A DNA stretch of 48,503 bases from assembly GCA_903923395.1 (NCBI GenBank), contig CAIXXM010000137.1:1-48503 (forward strand). Reading direction: 5' to 3'. The notes under the pieces are model-generated. The model saw only the letters and a list, made by a program, of their open reading frames with translations, ran no database searches and was not told the DNA's origin. The position numbers and the translations under genes were made by a program. The stretch is from an uncultured Acidobacteriia bacterium (GTDB lineage Bacteria; Acidobacteriota; Terriglobia; Bryobacterales; Bryobacteraceae). Of this stretch, positions 45,808-48,503 are shown piece by piece (positions within the stretch are counted from its first letter, which is position 1; each line of letters begins with the position of its first letter).

Positions 45808-48002
45808 GAACTGCGCGTTCCAGACACTCTTGCTCGGAGCCTGCGCCGTCCCTGGCACCGTCCCGTTGGCCGCATGCAACGCCACGGACGACTTCGTGGC
45901 ATTTAACACTGTGGAGTAGTCCGCCATATAAGCCTTCGCTTCAGTTACCAGTGTCTGATACTGTGGCGCCGTCAACCCTGCGGCAATCGGCACGATCGAA
46001 CGGACGTAGGCGCCTGAATAGCCATGTCTGTCCAGATAGTCCCCGAACGCCTCCAGATTCACAGCCTCCCGAAACGCTGCTGCGTAAGCCTGTGCCTGTG
46101 TCGGCACCACGTGATCCGCAATCGCAACATTCACCGACTTATTCGCCCCCAAATTATCCGTCACCTGCGGCGTCATCTGCCGCCCCGTCACGCCCTGCGG
46201 CAACACAGCCCCCAGCGTCAACACCCCCGAAAACGTATAATCCGTCTGCCCGCCCTGATATACATACCCGCCAGGCGGCATCGCCTGCCCAGTCGTCGAG
46301 AAGTTGCCCGTCCACGCATAAGTGTATGGCGGCGACCCGCCCGATACCTTCGCCGTCACGGCCACAGCACTTCCCAGCCCCACATACGTCGGCGTCGCAC
46401 TCAGCGTCAACGGACTTACCGCTGCTGCCACCCCAACCGGCACCACCAACTGCGCCGTATGTGCGCCGTCATTCACAGTTACCGCCACGCTCCCAGTCTG
46501 CGCCCCCACCGCCGCGCTCAACCGCACCGCGAACGCCCCAATTGCGGATGCGCCCCTGCCACCGCGGTTATCCCCGCCGCCAGCGAAGTCACATTCACAG
46601 CTGCCCCGTCAATGTTCCCGGAATACCCACTTTGCGGACTCACATAAACATATCCCGTCACCGCCTGCCCCGCCGTCACCAGTGTCGGCCCCGCCCAGTT
46701 CAACGTAAACCCGGGTGTGCTTATCGGTGCCACGGCCGTTACCTGCACATTCAGCAGATGCGTCACGGTTCCCACAATGACTGAGATTCTCGCGCTGTAT
46801 GTTCCCGCCGCGCTGGCCGACAGCCCGATAGACGACGTTGCAACGGCCGCCCCATTCCCCCCAAAGGCAGCCCCGGTGCCAGGTGAGAAGATCAGCCCAA
46901 CACCACTCCCCGAAATGGAAGCCGTTCCCACTAACGCGGCGTTGCCACTAATCGTAAAGGAGACCGGAGTGGTCACATTAACCGGAACGTTCACCGAAAA
47001 ATCGCTGGGCAAGCTGAAGTCCGCCGCTGGACCGCCTAGCACCTTGACCGGGAGACTCACGCTGTGCATCACCGTGCTGGAGGCACCTATCCCGGACGCC
47101 GCCACCAAAGATACCGAGTAATTAAAGTTCGGCACGGTCACTGCTGCACTTACCGTGGCGGTAACTGTCTGCGGCACGTTCCCGCCTGCAAATGTCAAGG
47201 ATGCAGGATTGAAACTCGCCTGCGGTCCGCCGCTCACTCCAGCCGGAGCCAATCCCACAGTACCAGTAAATCCACCCGACGGTGCCACGCTCATACTGAA
47301 GCTCACCTGGCCGCCCGCATTCAATGTCACCGCCGCCGGTTGTGACATCGTGAAATCCATTGGCTTCGTCACCTGTACATAGACGTCCATGTTTTGCGCC
47401 ATGCTGGTGCCCTGCGCCCCGATGGTAACCCGGTACAGCCCTACTGGAGTATTCGCGCCGACCGTCAAGCCCACTTGTGCCGTGCTTGTTCCCGTCACAC
47501 TGGGCGGTACTCCAAAATGTCGAGAAGGAACGGTCGGCGTGATTCCGGCTGGAGGCACAGCGTTGAGGAGTACGTTATCCCCCAGATCCTGAGCTGGTCA
47601 ACTGAACGTTACAGGCACATTCACACTCTGTCCCGCCCATGCAGCCCCGGCAAGTGGATTCGGCCCGGTTACCGCACGCGCTGCTGGTGACTGCCAGCTA
47701 GCTTCGAGGAAATCGCCGGGTTGCGCCGTATAGGAGCACCCGGGAACAAAGGGTATTCCGAAGTTACCGCCACAGGTAAACCACTGGTTCATCGCCGCAC
47801 TGGAAATTGGTGTCAGCCTGATATCCCCCGCGAAGCCGTTAATCCCCTCAAAATGCAACGGGACTCTCGTCGTCAATCCTGTCGATTGCATGTAATAGAA
47901 AGCTGCTCCGCTTACATTGTGCAGAAGACCCGAATACAGCTGGCCGGTTACAGTGTATGTCGTCAGCGTATTCAACACCGCCGGGCCATATCCATTCGCA
48001 TC
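45808..48002 (-). pseudogene. Broken Ig-like/BACON-type surface protein gene
   Basis: The minus strand keeps long stretches of an Ig-like repeat protein (ATVTLNAGGQVSFSMSVAPS-type repeats, PYTYAWTG, VTVNDGAHTAQLVVPVGV) but cannot encode one product. The 5' end is cut: the frame starts after a TAA at 48003-48005 with DANGYGPAVLNTL and no start codon. A TGA interrupts it after VPVTFS (about 47598) and the same frame goes on with PAQDLGDNVLLNAV. A one-base shift occurs near 46550, between ITAVAGA and FAVRLSAAVGAQ. The 3' end trails into unrelated sequence from about 45808. The intact protein would have been a large secreted adhesin-like or TIGR03437-class protein; this class membership is a guess from the repeats. 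Confidence 0.8.
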
Positions 48003-48282
48003 TTAATCCGTAAACTCACCGCCACGCTCCCAATATTCCAAGGATTCCTGAATCTTAAGCGATGTGACATATAAAGGCAGGCAAAAATCCGTGTCCATCC
48101 GTGTCCATCCGTGGCCGAATTAGTCACGAACCCAAAAACTATTTCTTCCCCCTGCTTTCAATCACTTACAAACCCACCCCACCAGAACCCCCATTTCCCG
48201 CTGCTACGCTCAAGCCGAAAAAGCGCAAAGGAAGCTCCGCTTTCCGTCTTGCGCTCCCCATAGCCCAAAGGAACCCACCCCC
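48003..48282. other. Gene-free stretch with a short tandem repeat
   Basis: 280 bases between the pseudogene and the edge ORF. It holds the 48084-48116 repeat and low-GC bases with no promoter of clear consensus. At 48020-48035 a short piece resembles the GSVAV codons of the pseudogene, probably more debris of that gene. Confidence 0.5.
48084..48116. repeat. ATCCGTGTCC-type tandem repeat
   Basis: The ten-base unit GTGTCCATCC occurs twice in a row, preceded by AAAAATCC and followed by GTGGCCGAATTAG. Motifs of the form ATCCGTGTCCATCCGTGGCC are known to occur in intergenic DNA of many unrelated bacteria. Its function is unknown. Confidence 0.75.
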
Positions 48283-48503
48283 ATGTCGAAATCCAAATCC
48301 AAAAAGCCCCTCTCCGAAGCCCAGCTCGCCGCCAACCGCGCCAACGCCAAGAAATCCACCGGACCCAAGACCCCCCAAGGCAAAGCCCGTTCCGCCGCCA
48401 ACGCCTGCCGCCATGAACTCCTCGCCCTCAACGCCACCCTCTCCTTCGAATCCAGACCCCTCTACATCGCCCGCCAGCAGGCCATCGAAGCCACCCTCGC
48501 CCC
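48283..48503 (+). CDS. Acidobacterial conserved hypothetical protein (truncated by window end)
   Basis: 73 codons are visible from the ATG at 48283, with AAAGGAA upstream; the frame is still open at the window edge. The N-terminus is basic (KSKSKKP) and then reads SEAQLAANRANAKKSTGPKT followed by PQGKARSAANACRHELLA, a signature block of a conserved hypothetical family frequent in acidobacteria and planctomycetes. It resembles a short DNA-binding or nucleoid-type basic segment, but no function is known. The rest of the protein lies outside the window. Confidence 0.85.
   Translation, partial: MSKSKSKKPLSEAQLAANRANAKKSTGPKTPQGKARSAANACRHELLALNATLSFESRPLYIARQQAIEATLA

Overview
The window is chromosomal, high-GC DNA that looks like an Acidobacteriota genome, most likely the Solibacter/Bryobacter group (order Bryobacterales). 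This is inferred from protein families. One gene ends in the Solibacter-type TIGR03437 C-terminal domain. Two proteins carry PEP-CTERM tails. There is an ECF sigma factor of the type paired with Ser/Thr kinases in this phylum, a cytochrome c plus copper monooxygenase-like protein, and at the right edge a gene starting with the SEAQLAANRANAKKSTGPKT block common in acidobacteria. No rRNA, CRISPR array, prophage, transposase or exosortase gene was found.

Layout, left to right. 1-1.1 kb: a zinc-finger anti-sigma-like membrane protein bracketed by two copies of an 89-bp partly palindromic repeat. 1.1-6.9 kb (-): a TPR lipoprotein and a secreted beta-propeller/TIGR03437 protein. 7.1-10.5 kb (+): phosphoketolase and acetate kinase, overlapping. 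10.6-13.9 kb (-): a hybrid histidine kinase, then a cytochrome c/copper monooxygenase-like protein. 14-20.4 kb (-): a VOC-family gene broken by the same repeat family, then an envelope/matrix block (glycine-rich PEP-CTERM protein, large heparinase-like protein, second PEP-CTERM protein). 20.7-22.2 kb (+): ECF sigma factor and Ser/Thr kinase coupled by TAATG. 22.2-24.3 kb (-): tRNA-Val, a DUF72 protein and two secreted proteins. 24.3-28.3 kb (+): a fused WaaA-LpxK lipid A enzyme, an SDR dehydrogenase and a sugar-binding protein, all overlapping. 28.5-29.8 kb (-): two hypothetical envelope proteins. 29.9-33.2 kb (+): Hsp20 and ClpB behind a strong sigma70-type promoter. 33.2-40.1 kb (-): a decayed Uma2 gene, ribonuclease E/G with a very large insertion in its S1 domain, RodA and PBP2. 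40.2-42.1 kb: a DUF218 protein and a GAF-ANTAR regulator, convergent. 42.3-45.2 kb (-): permease, ATPase and GntR/YtrA regulator of an ABC exporter, with a perfect palindromic operator candidate. 45.4-48.0 kb (-): a small secreted protein and a long Ig-like pseudogene. The right edge holds a truncated acidobacterial ORF.

How the genes work together. Xfp plus AckA form a bifid-type shunt from sugar phosphates to acetate and ATP. WaaA-LpxK carries two consecutive steps of lipid A-Kdo synthesis in one chain. PBP2 and RodA are the elongasome peptidoglycan synthase pair. Hsp20 and ClpB form a holdase/disaggregase operon. The GntR, ATPase and permease genes form a self-regulated exporter operon.

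The features most worth a second look are the dispersed palindromic repeat, which brackets one gene and interrupts another in a way that recalls REP/MITE elements or integron attC sites; the structured leader of the second PEP-CTERM gene; the WaaA-LpxK fusion; and the S1-splitting insertion in RNase E/G. All assignments come from reading the sequence and recognising families. No database search was run.
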